This document shows positions 15,087 to 23,780 of a DNA stretch of 64,000 nt, piece by piece (the stretch's first letter is position 1; each line of letters opens with the position of its first letter). Under the pieces are notes generated by a model that worked only from the letters and a program-made list of their open reading frames with translations, made no database searches and was not told the DNA's origin. Location: the NCBI GenBank assembly GCA_049889775.1, contig JBMHCT010000043.1, positions 186,001 through 250,000 on the forward strand, written 5' to 3'. The stretch comes from Jejuia sp049889775. GTDB taxonomy: Bacteria; Bacteroidota; Bacteroidia; Flavobacteriales; Flavobacteriaceae. A program made the translations under genes and the position numbers.

Positions 15087-17678
15087 TTATGCAGAGTTTC
15101 TACTCGCGTTAATATTTCCAAATAAAGATCGGGTTACTATCTTTTCGAAGATTAATTTTTCCGGATCATCTTTTTCCACACCCGCTCTTTCAAGATCTTG
15201 AACCTTTTTAAGGGCATATTGCTGAATCGTTAATAAAGGTAGCACAATAGATTCTCTCACTTGAATAGATGCTTTTCCCGCTGGCTCGTTTTCCATTAAT
15301 TCAGAATATCCAGTTAGTTTTAAAAGTAAACTTTTAGTTTGTAGATATTCATTATATATAATAGTCCAAAATTCACCAAATTCTTCATCTTTGGCCATAT
15401 ATTTGGTAAGGTCAAAGAAAGACTTGGTTAAAGACATCATACTATTTTCTATGAGTGTCTTAAAGAATTTAGAATTGTTGTACAGTTGTTGAACTTTTTC
15501 AAACTCACCTGCATCTTCGTACTTTTTTAAAGCAGTACCTACGCCATAAAAACCAGGAACATTTTGCTTTAATTGACTCCAAGAGCCCACAAAAGGAATA
15601 GCCCTTAAATCTGAGAACACCAATTTATCTGATTTTCCACGTTTAGAAGGTCTACTTCCAATGTTTGTTTTAGCATAGTATTTAAGCGTGCTCATACGCT
15701 CTAGATAAGGAATAAACATAGGATGACTCTTGAATTCTTTATAAGTTTGGTAACTTGTTTCTGCCAAATCATCCATAACAATTCTGTCTTCATCAGAAAG
15801 TCTATTTCTATCACCATCCATCCTATTTTTAATCCCAGAACTTATCAATTGTTCTAAGTTAAATTGAGAAGAATCATGAGTCCCAAAATTAGAACTTACC
15901 GTTTGTCCTTGAATGGTTATTTGTACTTCTTTATCTTCTATAGTTGGGCCTAATGAAGAGTAAAAGTTATGTGTTTTACCACCACCGCGTGCTGGTGGTC
16001 CTCCACGTCCATCAAAGAATATGGCGGTAATATCATATTTTCTAGACATAGCGGTTAATGCTTCTTTGGCGCGATAAATACCCCAATTGGCCATTAAGTA
16101 TCCACCATCTTTTGTGCCATCAGAGAAACCTAACATAATATGTTGTTTACTACCTCTAGCTCTTAAATGCCCCATATATTCTGGGTTTTGGTATAACTGT
16201 TCCATTACCCCAGGAGCATTTTCTAAATCTGGAATAGTTTCAAAAAGTGGCGCAACATCTACCGTTAAATTATCTTTAAAAGACACAATTCTCAACATTG
16301 CAAATAATTGCATCACGTTTAGTGCTGTCTGGTTATTACTTATGATATAGCGATTTGCGCCTTTTTCACCATTATTCTTTTGAATATCCTTTATAATAGA
16401 AATAGTTTTTAAAGTATTCCGAACCATTTCATCCTCAAAAACTTCCAAATCTTTAATATCGTCAGTGGCTTTAGAAAGAATTTCAATTTGCTTAGCTTCT
16501 GATAAATCATGATAATTATCTGGAAAAGATGAAGTTCCAGTGGAAATTAAATGATCTATTACTGTAGTAAATACAGCATGATGAATGCGACTGTCTTGTC
16601 TAATGTCTAGAGACGCAAAATGATAGCCAAATAGATGCACACGATTAATTAAATGATTAATTTCATTAACATAGAGTGACTGATGCTGTTCAACTATAAT
16701 GTTTCTTATATCCAGTAATTCTTGTCGTAATTCTTTTTCAGTAATAGCGTCTTCAGACTTTAAATCTATACTATAATCGTACATTATAGTTTCCAATCTA
16801 ATAATACGCTCTTCAACACCTCTAAAAGTTAGCTTCTTTCTAAGATCCCTTAAGTCTTCATAGTATTTTTTAAGTATGGTTTTCTTAAGTTTTCTGGCTA
16901 CTTTCAAAGTGGTTTTTGGCTTCACAAATGGGTTTCCATCTCGGTCTCCACCAGGCCAGAATCCAATGTTGATGATGTCGTTATGCTTTTTATCATCAGC
17001 ATAAATATTATCTTGAATATAGTTATAAATAACCCCAAATGTTTTGTAAAATACATTTTCCAAATACCACATTAAGCTCTTCGCTTCCATGTATGGTGTT
17101 GGTTTTTTGTGTTTGAAAAAGGGTGTTTTACCTAACTGACCAAAAAGGTTGTTAATAGACGATAAATCGTTCTCTTTAATAGCTTTAGAAAGTGCTGTTA
17201 TAATTCCTAAAACAGACCCTGGATAAAACTGTGTTGGGTGCGCTGTTAATACTATCCGAACCTTGAACTCTTCTAAAAATTCTTTTAGTTCTTCCATCTT
17301 ACCTTCAGATCTTGCGGAACCTTTTAAATTTCTTAAAGTACCAACGCCATCCATATTATTTACGGTTGAAAACGCAGCATCTTCAATTGCATCAAACAAA
17401 ACTACTTGTCTCTCTATATATTGAATAAAGCGAAATAGTAAATTTATTTGGCTTTGTTTATTCCGTCTTGCTTGGTATTTTTCAAAGAAGGTCTCCACAA
17501 TTTTTGTGGGGTCATCACCATTTTTAAATCCCTTTTCACAGGTTTCATGAAATAAGGGTAACAATACTCCAGCTTTTTTTACCTCGTTAAAAGGTAATGT
17601 CATAAAAATACTGTTGTATATATTGTAGTTTGATAATACGTTTTGGTTGAATCTAATTAGTTTTGGTTCTACAGACAT
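15087..17678 (-). CDS. ppc: Phosphoenolpyruvate carboxylase
   Basis: Carboxylates PEP to oxaloacetate, refilling the citrate cycle when 2-oxoglutarate is drawn off for glutamate. The catalytic-histidine motif LTAHPTQFYPGS is visible near residue 145, WPGGDRDGNPFV near 235, and FFDGRGGPPARGGGKTHNFY (the glycine-rich mobile loop, Bacteroidota-type spelling) near 555. A length of 863 residues is close to normal for the family. It is convergent with the ammonium transporter, and its location beside gltBD and amt makes functional sense. Confidence 0.95.
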   Translation of the reverse strand: MSVEPKLIRFNQNVLSNYNIYNSIFMTLPFNEVKKAGVLLPLFHETCEKGFKNGDDPTKIVETFFEKYQARRNKQSQINLLFRFIQYIERQVVLFDAIEDAAFSTVNNMDGVGTLRNLKGSARSEGKMEELKEFLEEFKVRIVLTAHPTQFYPGSVLGIITALSKAIKENDLSSINNLFGQLGKTPFFKHKKPTPYMEAKSLMWYLENVFYKTFGVIYNYIQDNIYADDKKHNDIINIGFWPGGDRDGNPFVKPKTTLKVARKLKKTILKKYYEDLRDLRKKLTFRGVEERIIRLETIMYDYSIDLKSEDAITEKELRQELLDIRNIIVEQHQSLYVNEINHLINRVHLFGYHFASLDIRQDSRIHHAVFTTVIDHLISTGTSSFPDNYHDLSEAKQIEILSKATDDIKDLEVFEDEMVRNTLKTISIIKDIQKNNGEKGANRYIISNNQTALNVMQLFAMLRIVSFKDNLTVDVAPLFETIPDLENAPGVMEQLYQNPEYMGHLRARGSKQHIMLGFSDGTKDGGYLMANWGIYRAKEALTAMSRKYDITAIFFDGRGGPPARGGGKTHNFYSSLGPTIEDKEVQITIQGQTVSSNFGTHDSSQFNLEQLISSGIKNRMDGDRNRLSDEDRIVMDDLAETSYQTYKEFKSHPMFIPYLERMSTLKYYAKTNIGSRPSKRGKSDKLVFSDLRAIPFVGSWSQLKQNVPGFYGVGTALKKYEDAGEFEKVQQLYNNSKFFKTLIENSMMSLTKSFFDLTKYMAKDEEFGEFWTIIYNEYLQTKSLLLKLTGYSELMENEPAGKASIQVRESIVLPLLTIQQYALKKVQDLERAGVEKDDPEKLIFEKIVTRSLFGNINASRNSA

Positions 17679-17914
17679 AATTCAGCGTTAAGAAAAATTG
17701 AACTATAAAAATACTAAAGGTTAATGGAAACACCGAGGCGTTTCAAACTTTTATTGAAATTAATATGTTGTTCAATTTTCATTATGAATAATTAAAAAAA
17801 ATGACAGCTTGTACGATATCTTATCAATTTTTGTAGAAACTTTATTTTGAATAATGAATTACTCAAAAAAAGCATTAAATGATAAATATCATGTTCTGTA
17901 GGTTATTCTACAAA

Positions 17915-17922
17915 TACCTTTG
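17915..17922 (+). promoter_or_regulatory. Candidate -7 box deciding the start of the downstream gene
   Basis: TACCTTTG matches TAnnTTTG and lies 20 bases upstream of the ATG at 17942. If used, transcription starts after the ATG at 17879, which rules out that earlier start. Confidence 0.4.
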
Positions 17923-17941
17923 GTGGCTTACAAAAATAAAG

Positions 17942-19765
17942 ATGCAAAAAGTACATTCATTTCATATACCTGTAATGGGTATTGGTTTTACCATAGATAC
18001 ACCTTTAAAAGTAGCGCATTACGGCATAGATTCCGTGATTTCTTTAGTTGATGATATTTTGCTAGAGAAGTTAAGGAAAATGTATAGTAAAAACTTAGGA
18101 TTGCCCTACCAAGAAATTACCGATAAGATTGACGATTTTAGAGCCAAAAGAATTACGTCTTATTTAAATTTAATCAGTGATTTATCTGAGAAAAAATTCA
18201 AGTCTTTAAAAGATATGGCTTTAAAAAACGGCGATGCTTTATTGTCATATATTCACATGTTGCCCGAGCATTCAAAATTAAAGGCAGATTTTAAAAAACT
18301 AACTGCCGACGGGTTTAGTTTTTCAAAAATAAAAACGTGGGCTTCAGAGAATTTTCAAATGGGAGCTATTGATGTCAACATTATGACCAAGGTAGATAAA
18401 GGCAATTATAAAAACAATGAAAAACTACCCACTAGTTATAATGATGCCCATGCTGCTTTAAGAGGGTTTGCCAATAGTAAACTAAAATCTTCGGTAGTTC
18501 TTTCAGCAGGAATGAATCCTAGGTTGTATAGTTATATGTCTCAGTTTAACGATTTTTATCCAGATGAAAACGGGGTAATAAAAAAACGCATTATTTTAAA
18601 GGTAAGTGATTATAGATCGGCTTTAATTCAAGGGAGATTTTTAGCTAAAAAAGGACTTTGGGTATCTGAATATAGAATTGAGTCTGGATTGAATTGCGGC
18701 GGTCACGCTTTTGCTACGGATGGGTTTTTAATGGGGCCCGTTTTAGCAGAATTTAAGGAAAAGCGAAAAGAGCTCCATGAGTTGGTGCACGGAGTAGTTA
18801 AAAGCACACTAAAAAGTTTAAATAAAACCATTCCAAATCAACCATTAACTTTTACAATTACAGCCCAAGGGGGTGTTGGTACTCAAGAGGAACATGATTT
18901 TTTGTTAGAAGAATATAATCTAGATTCTGTGGGATGGGGAAGTCCATTTTTACTCGTACCAGAAGCTACAACAGTGGACGAAAAAACGATAAAACAATTA
19001 GCGAAATCCAAAGAAGGGGATTTATATTTGAGTGATATTTCGCCCTTAGGGATTCCATTTAATAATTTGAAAAACAATACAAAAGATATCGAAAAACAGC
19101 AACTTATTGAGAAGAAAAGGCCAGGGAGTTCATGTCCTAAAAAGTATGTAGCGCTTAATACAGAGTTTAAAGAAAAAGGTATGTGTACCGCTTCACGAGA
19201 ATATCAGTACCTTAAACTAAAGGCTTTAGATCAAAATGAATTAGATCCAATTTCATATAAGAAAGAGGTTGAAAAAATAACACAAAAGTCCTGTACCTGT
19301 GTTGGCTTGGGTACTTCCGTACTTTTAAAATATAACTTAGAAACCAAAGTAGAAGGTAAAGGGGTCTCTATTTGCCCTGGGCCTAATATGGCATATTTTT
19401 CTAAAGTAATGAGCCTTGTAAATATTACAGATCATATATACGGAAGGGTAAATATGGTTACTCGAACAGACAGACCAAATGTATTTATTAAAGAGCTTCG
19501 TATTTACATAAATTATCTTCAGAATAAAATGGAAAAGGCTAAATTCAGCTTTACTACGAAAGAGAAAAAATACCTTAACACTTTTGTAAGGAATATGAAT
19601 GAGGGTGTGAGTTACTATCAAAACTTATTTAAATCTTTAAAAGATGACTTTCTCGATATTAAAGAATCTATATTAAGTGAATTAGAAGAAAGTAAGGTTG
19701 TTTTAGCGCAAATACAGGTTGAGCTTCAAGGTTTAGCCATTGGTGAAGCATGTAGTGTAAATTAA
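17942..19765 (+). CDS. Conserved protein of unknown function with a cysteine cluster
   Basis: Not assigned with confidence. The likely start is the ATG at 17942 (607 residues, A-rich leader AAAATAAAG); an in-frame ATG at 17879 adds an implausible basic-aromatic tail. The N-terminus (HSFHIPVMGIGFTIDTPLKV) and central NCGGHAFAT and AQGGVGTQEEHDFLLEEYNLDSVGWGSPFL regions recall FMN-binding TIM barrels such as nitronate monooxygenase or glutamate synthase domains; this is inference. Cysteines at 252, 398, 415, 451, 453 and 478 lie in conserved-looking motifs (SSCPKKY, GMCTAS, KSCTCVG, ISICPGP-like) and could bind an Fe-S cluster. It has no signal peptide or membrane helix, hence is cytoplasmic. 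The Fe-S enzyme gene nadA follows. Confidence 0.8.
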   Translation: MQKVHSFHIPVMGIGFTIDTPLKVAHYGIDSVISLVDDILLEKLRKMYSKNLGLPYQEITDKIDDFRAKRITSYLNLISDLSEKKFKSLKDMALKNGDALLSYIHMLPEHSKLKADFKKLTADGFSFSKIKTWASENFQMGAIDVNIMTKVDKGNYKNNEKLPTSYNDAHAALRGFANSKLKSSVVLSAGMNPRLYSYMSQFNDFYPDENGVIKKRIILKVSDYRSALIQGRFLAKKGLWVSEYRIESGLNCGGHAFATDGFLMGPVLAEFKEKRKELHELVHGVVKSTLKSLNKTIPNQPLTFTITAQGGVGTQEEHDFLLEEYNLDSVGWGSPFLLVPEATTVDEKTIKQLAKSKEGDLYLSDISPLGIPFNNLKNNTKDIEKQQLIEKKRPGSSCPKKYVALNTEFKEKGMCTASREYQYLKLKALDQNELDPISYKKEVEKITQKSCTCVGLGTSVLLKYNLETKVEGKGVSICPGPNMAYFSKVMSLVNITDHIYGRVNMVTRTDRPNVFIKELRIYINYLQNKMEKAKFSFTTKEKKYLNTFVRNMNEGVSYYQNLFKSLKDDFLDIKESILSELEESKVVLAQIQVELQGLAIGEACSVN

Positions 19766-19962
19766 CTTTTCTATTTTAGAAGGTATTGAATGATTTGTTT
19801 ATCAAAAATTTAATATTTCCTTTAAATGTTTGAGAGTATTTAAACAAGTCCGTTTTTTAGAATTCATTCTCTATTTTTGATTATTAAATTTAGGATATTT
19901 GTATTCTGAAGGGAAAATAGTTGTTCTAAAATGTGTTTTCCATAATATTTGAAGTGTTTGTA

Positions 19963-20889
19963 ATGGACTTAGTTAAAGAAATAAACCGTCTAAAGAAGGA
20001 AAAAAATGCTGTTATTTTAGCGCATTATTATCAAGTTGCTGAAATACAGGATATAGCAGATTATGTAGGTGATAGTTTAGGTTTATCTCAAAAGGCTGCC
20101 GAGACCGATGCGGATATGATTGTGTTTGCAGGAGTGCATTTTATGGCTGAAACAGCAAAAATATTAAACCCTAAAAAAACTGTTGTTTTACCAGATTTAA
20201 ATGCGGGTTGTTCTTTGGCTGATTCTTGTCCCCCTGATGCTTTTGAGAAATTCACCAAAGCGCATCCAAACCATGTGGTGATAACTTATGTGAATTGCTC
20301 TGCAGAAATAAAAGCATTGAGCGATATTGTTTGCACCTCGTCAAACGCTTTAAAAATAGTACAATCTATCCCTAAAGAAACACCAATAATTTTCGCGCCA
20401 GATAAAAACTTGGGGCGCTACATTATTAACGAAACAGGTAGAGATATGTTATTATGGGACGGAAGCTGCGTGGTGCATGAAGCGTTCTCTATGGATAAGT
20501 TAATTGAGCTTCATAAAAAGCATCCTGATTATAAAATTATTGCACATCCAGAATCTGAAACACATATTTTAAACACAGCTACCTATATTGGCTCTACATC
20601 TGGAATGATTAACTACGTTAAAGAGCACCAAGATCAAAAATTTATTGTGGCTACCGAGGCGGGAATTTTGCATAAAATGCAACAAGAAATGCCCAATACA
20701 GAGCTAATACCTGCTCCAGCAAAAGAGGATAATACATGTGCCTGTAGCGAATGTCATTTCATGAAAATGAATACTATGCAAAAATTGTATGATTGCATGC
20801 TGAATGAGTCTCCTCAAATAGATGTTAATCCAGATATTATTGAACGCGCTTTACTGCCAATTGAACGTATGTTAGAACTTTCAAAGTAA
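19963..20889 (+). CDS. nadA: Quinolinate synthase
   Basis: Condenses iminoaspartate with dihydroxyacetone phosphate to quinolinate, an early NAD step. The start is set at ATG 19963 (308 residues, MDLVKEINRLKKEKNAVILAHYYQ), not the in-frame ATG ten codons upstream. The three [4Fe-4S] cysteines are visible in NAGCSLADSCP, in YVNCSAEIKALSDIVCTSSNA, and in CACSECHFMKMN near the C-terminus. The family motifs AHYYQ and GVHFMAETAKILNP are intact. It is 3 bases before nadB, in one operon. Confidence 0.96.
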   Translation: MDLVKEINRLKKEKNAVILAHYYQVAEIQDIADYVGDSLGLSQKAAETDADMIVFAGVHFMAETAKILNPKKTVVLPDLNAGCSLADSCPPDAFEKFTKAHPNHVVITYVNCSAEIKALSDIVCTSSNALKIVQSIPKETPIIFAPDKNLGRYIINETGRDMLLWDGSCVVHEAFSMDKLIELHKKHPDYKIIAHPESETHILNTATYIGSTSGMINYVKEHQDQKFIVATEAGILHKMQQEMPNTELIPAPAKEDNTCACSECHFMKMNTMQKLYDCMLNESPQIDVNPDIIERALLPIERMLELSK

Positions 20890-20892
20890 AGT

Positions 20893-22461
20893 ATGATTAT
20901 TACTAATTATTTGGTAATTGGTTCTGGTATTGCAGGCTTAACCTTCGCGGTTAAAATAGCTGAAGAATTCCCCGAAAGGAAAGTGGTTATCGTTACCAAG
21001 GACAGTGAAGATGAATCTAACACTAAATACGCGCAAGGCGGTGTTGCCATTGTTTTAGATAAAGATCAAGACTCTTTCAAAAAGCATATTAAAGATACCT
21101 TAAGAGCAGGCGACGGTCTTTGTAAGGAAGATGTTGTTGAAATGGTGGTTAAAGAAGGTCCTAAACGCTTGGAAGAATTATTGCTATGGGGAGCAAATTT
21201 TGATAAAGACTCTAGCGGAGCTTTTAATCTCGGGAAAGAAGGTGGGCATTCAGAATACAGAATTATTCATCACAAAGATGTTACAGGATACGAAATTGAA
21301 CGCGCACTTTTAACTCGGGTACATCAGCTAGAAAATATAGAGATACTGCCTTATCATTTTGCAATAGATTTAATTACAGATCATCATATTAAGGATGAAA
21401 ATGTAGAGCCAGAAACCTGTTATGGCGCTTATGTACTCAACCAAAAAACGGGTTATATTTTTACAGTTAAAGCAGATAGTACTTTGTTGGCAACAGGTGG
21501 AATAGGGAAGGTTTATGGACATACTACTAACCCTGTAATAGCTACTGGTGACGGAATAGCAATGGCTTACAGAGCCAAGGCGCGTATTAAAGATATGGAG
21601 TTTGTACAGTTTCATCCCACGGCCTTATACGATATTGAAGGCGGTTCATCTTTTTTAATTTCTGAAGCAGTTAGAGGTTTTGGAGCTTATCTTCGAAATA
21701 AAGAAGGCTATCGCTTTATGCCCGATTATGATGATCGTGGTGAATTGGCTTCGCGTGATATTGTTTCCCAAAGTATTGATAGTGAGTTAAAAAAATCAGG
21801 TGCTCCGCATGTGTATTTAGACTGTACGCATCTAGATATGGAAGACTTCAAAAAGCACTTTCCTAACATTTATAGTGAATGTTTAAAACGGCATATTGAT
21901 ATTGAAACAGATTGGATTCCTGTAGTTCCAGCTTCGCATTACTTATGTGGAGGCATTAAAGTGAATAAAAAAGGGAAAACAACTATCAAAAATTTATTCG
22001 CATGTGGAGAGTGTTCAAGAACAGGATTGCACGGTGCCAATAGGCTTGCATCAAACTCTTTATTGGAGGCTTTGGTTTACGCGCACAATGTGTACAAGTA
22101 TCACTGTAAAAATGAATTACCAAGTGTGAATGTTGAAATTCCTAAGTGGAATGATGATGGTACAATAATAACAGAGGAGCATATTCTGATTCAACATAAT
22201 TTAAGAGAACTTCAAGCATTGATGCGAGATTATGTGGGTATTGTGAGAAATAATAAACGTTTAAAGAAAGCAATACGAAGATTGGATGTGATTTACAACG
22301 AAGTGGAAGATTTATACAAAGAGTCTAAAGTAACCACTGCACTTTGCGAATTACGAAATATGGTGAATGTAGCACATCTTATTATTCAGCAATCTCTGGA
22401 AAGAAAGGAAAATAGAGGAGGCTATTATAATAGCGATAACATTGAAGTGGTTGTGGGGTAA
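20893..22461 (+). CDS. nadB: L-aspartate oxidase
   Basis: FAD enzyme that oxidises L-aspartate to iminoaspartate for NadA. It has the FAD dinucleotide motif VIGSGIAGLTFAVKIAEE at the N-terminus, the KYAQGGVAIV substrate loop, QFHPTALYD, and the C-terminal GGIKVNKKGKTTIKNLFACGE followed by TGLHGANRLASNSLLEALVY. A length of 522 residues is normal. It ends one base before the stop of the convergent regulator gene, and I see no terminator between them, so the transcripts may overlap. Confidence 0.97.
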   Translation: MIITNYLVIGSGIAGLTFAVKIAEEFPERKVVIVTKDSEDESNTKYAQGGVAIVLDKDQDSFKKHIKDTLRAGDGLCKEDVVEMVVKEGPKRLEELLLWGANFDKDSSGAFNLGKEGGHSEYRIIHHKDVTGYEIERALLTRVHQLENIEILPYHFAIDLITDHHIKDENVEPETCYGAYVLNQKTGYIFTVKADSTLLATGGIGKVYGHTTNPVIATGDGIAMAYRAKARIKDMEFVQFHPTALYDIEGGSSFLISEAVRGFGAYLRNKEGYRFMPDYDDRGELASRDIVSQSIDSELKKSGAPHVYLDCTHLDMEDFKKHFPNIYSECLKRHIDIETDWIPVVPASHYLCGGIKVNKKGKTTIKNLFACGECSRTGLHGANRLASNSLLEALVYAHNVYKYHCKNELPSVNVEIPKWNDDGTIITEEHILIQHNLRELQALMRDYVGIVRNNKRLKKAIRRLDVIYNEVEDLYKESKVTTALCELRNMVNVAHLIIQQSLERKENRGGYYNSDNIEVVVG

Positions 22462-22462
22462 T

Positions 22463-23611
22463 CTAAAACGGTACCACTTGTATTTTTTTTAGGCTTGTAT
22501 TTGTTCGGTCTTGTCCTTGAACCTCAAATATGGCTGTAAAATTGGAGTTGTCCTTTAAATATCTTCTACTAAAACTTCTAAGGCTATCAATATTTGTAAA
22601 ATATTCTACAGTAGCAGTAACCCCAATATCATGTTGAGAAAAGAAAACAAAATGTTCGTCATCACCACTTTTGTATTTTGAAACAATGGCGAGTTCTTTG
22701 TTGAAATCGAAAGTGTTAAGACTATAACTACTATCTCTAATCGTAGGATGATTAGACAGTTGTAATGAAGTACTGGATATTTCAAAATAGGGGTTTGCTT
22801 GATTAAAGAAACTTAAAAATTGATTATTGTTCTTACTTGGTCCTACATAAATAGCATTACCTTCCTTAATTTCGGAAGTTGAAGTCTGGGTAGAAAAGCG
22901 TAACTTAAAAGATGTATTGAAGTTCTGAAAGAAACTTTGAATTTTTTGAGTAGTTAAAGCGCCCATTCTTGTGGAGTACGAGTATTGAGAGGGTTTTAAG
23001 CTATCTTTAAACTTAGGGTTCTCTTCGAGAAAATCATAAAAATCCTCAAAACTATTAATGGAAAAATCGCGGGTCCATCCAGTGTTTTTTGTAATAGTTT
23101 TTCCAGTAATCCCAAAATGATCGCCTATGTATAAGTTAGTCTGTTTTGTTTTGGAAAGAAAAGGTTGCCACAAATCTGGTTTAGATTCTGGTAAACTCAA
23201 TGCTACAATACATCCCATTGATACTATCAATAATATATATGGTATTAGTTGCGACCAATTAAATTTTTTAAAGAAAGGTTGATCTATGTCTCTTTTGTAG
23301 AAACTAACTTTATACTGACCTTTTTCTATTTTCAGTCGCCACAAATCATCTTTACCTTCAGTTTCATAAAACTTAGTTATTTTTTTTCTAAGATTATGAA
23401 CATTTACCCGTACTCTAGGGTTCGTCTTTTCCTGAATATTTTCATTTTTAAAAAATTCAATATCAATAATACTTTCTTTAAGTCGAACGCCTTGAGAAGT
23501 AGCATCAAATACATATTGAAGTAAAGCGATACTGGTTGGAGCATTCTTAAAAGTATTGCTGTTTTTTAGCTTTGAAACAATGTCTTTTTGTTCAAACTCT
23601 GAAATCTTCAT
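22463..23611 (-). CDS. Membrane-anchored winged-helix transcriptional regulator (CadC/ToxR-like layout)
   Basis: A 382-residue protein in three parts. Residues about 1-105 form a predicted OmpR-type winged helix, ending with NPRVRVNVHNLRKKITKFYETEG...RLKIEKGQYKVSF, the pattern seen in DNA-binding domains joined to cyclases and one-component regulators. A single transmembrane helix follows at about 122-140 (LIPYILLIVSMGCIVALSL), and then a 240-residue domain that would face the periplasm and has no family I can name. It is divergent from uxaC with 169 bases between, where a phased CGTTAA array lies. The inferred role is to sense glycan fragments or cell state and control the cluster. It differs from the hybrid two-component, SusR and ECF-sigma regulators usual for such loci. 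Confidence 0.75.
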   Translation of the reverse strand: MKISEFEQKDIVSKLKNSNTFKNAPTSIALLQYVFDATSQGVRLKESIIDIEFFKNENIQEKTNPRVRVNVHNLRKKITKFYETEGKDDLWRLKIEKGQYKVSFYKRDIDQPFFKKFNWSQLIPYILLIVSMGCIVALSLPESKPDLWQPFLSKTKQTNLYIGDHFGITGKTITKNTGWTRDFSINSFEDFYDFLEENPKFKDSLKPSQYSYSTRMGALTTQKIQSFFQNFNTSFKLRFSTQTSTSEIKEGNAIYVGPSKNNNQFLSFFNQANPYFEISSTSLQLSNHPTIRDSSYSLNTFDFNKELAIVSKYKSGDDEHFVFFSQHDIGVTATVEYFTNIDSLRSFSRRYLKDNSNFTAIFEVQGQDRTNTSLKKIQVVPF

Positions 23612-23650
23612 TTAGTATAACTTATTGACAAAGAATTTATTAAAATTTAA

Positions 23651-23686
23651 CGTTAACCGTTATAGATACCGTTAAGAATCCGTTAA
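23651..23686. promoter_or_regulatory. Phased CGTTAA direct-repeat array, candidate operator
   Basis: Hexamers CGTTAA (23651), CGTTAT (23658), CGTTAA (23670) and CGTTAA (23681), all in the same orientation. The last three are 12 and 11 bases apart, about one helical turn, as expected for tandem binding of an OmpR-type winged helix. It lies 40 bases upstream of the regulator start and about 95 bases upstream of uxaC. Confidence 0.6.
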
Positions 23687-23739
23687 AGTTAATAAAATGA
23701 AACGTAAATAATAAATTTCAGGTCTATTCAATTATTAAA

Positions 23740-23757
23740 GCAGAACTTTCATTCTGC
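23740..23757 (+). promoter_or_regulatory. Small hairpin in the uxaC leader
   Basis: Perfect 6-base arms GCAGAA / TTCTGC with a 6-base loop, 23 bases upstream of the uxaC ATG. Too weak for a terminator; it may influence leader structure or stability. Confidence 0.3.
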
Positions 23758-23780
23758 CTACAAAAACCAAACTAAACTAA

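Noticed and set aside
19337..19621. Antisense 94-codon frame within the cysteine-cluster gene
   Set aside because: No family features; it is a by-product of the AT-rich sense frame.
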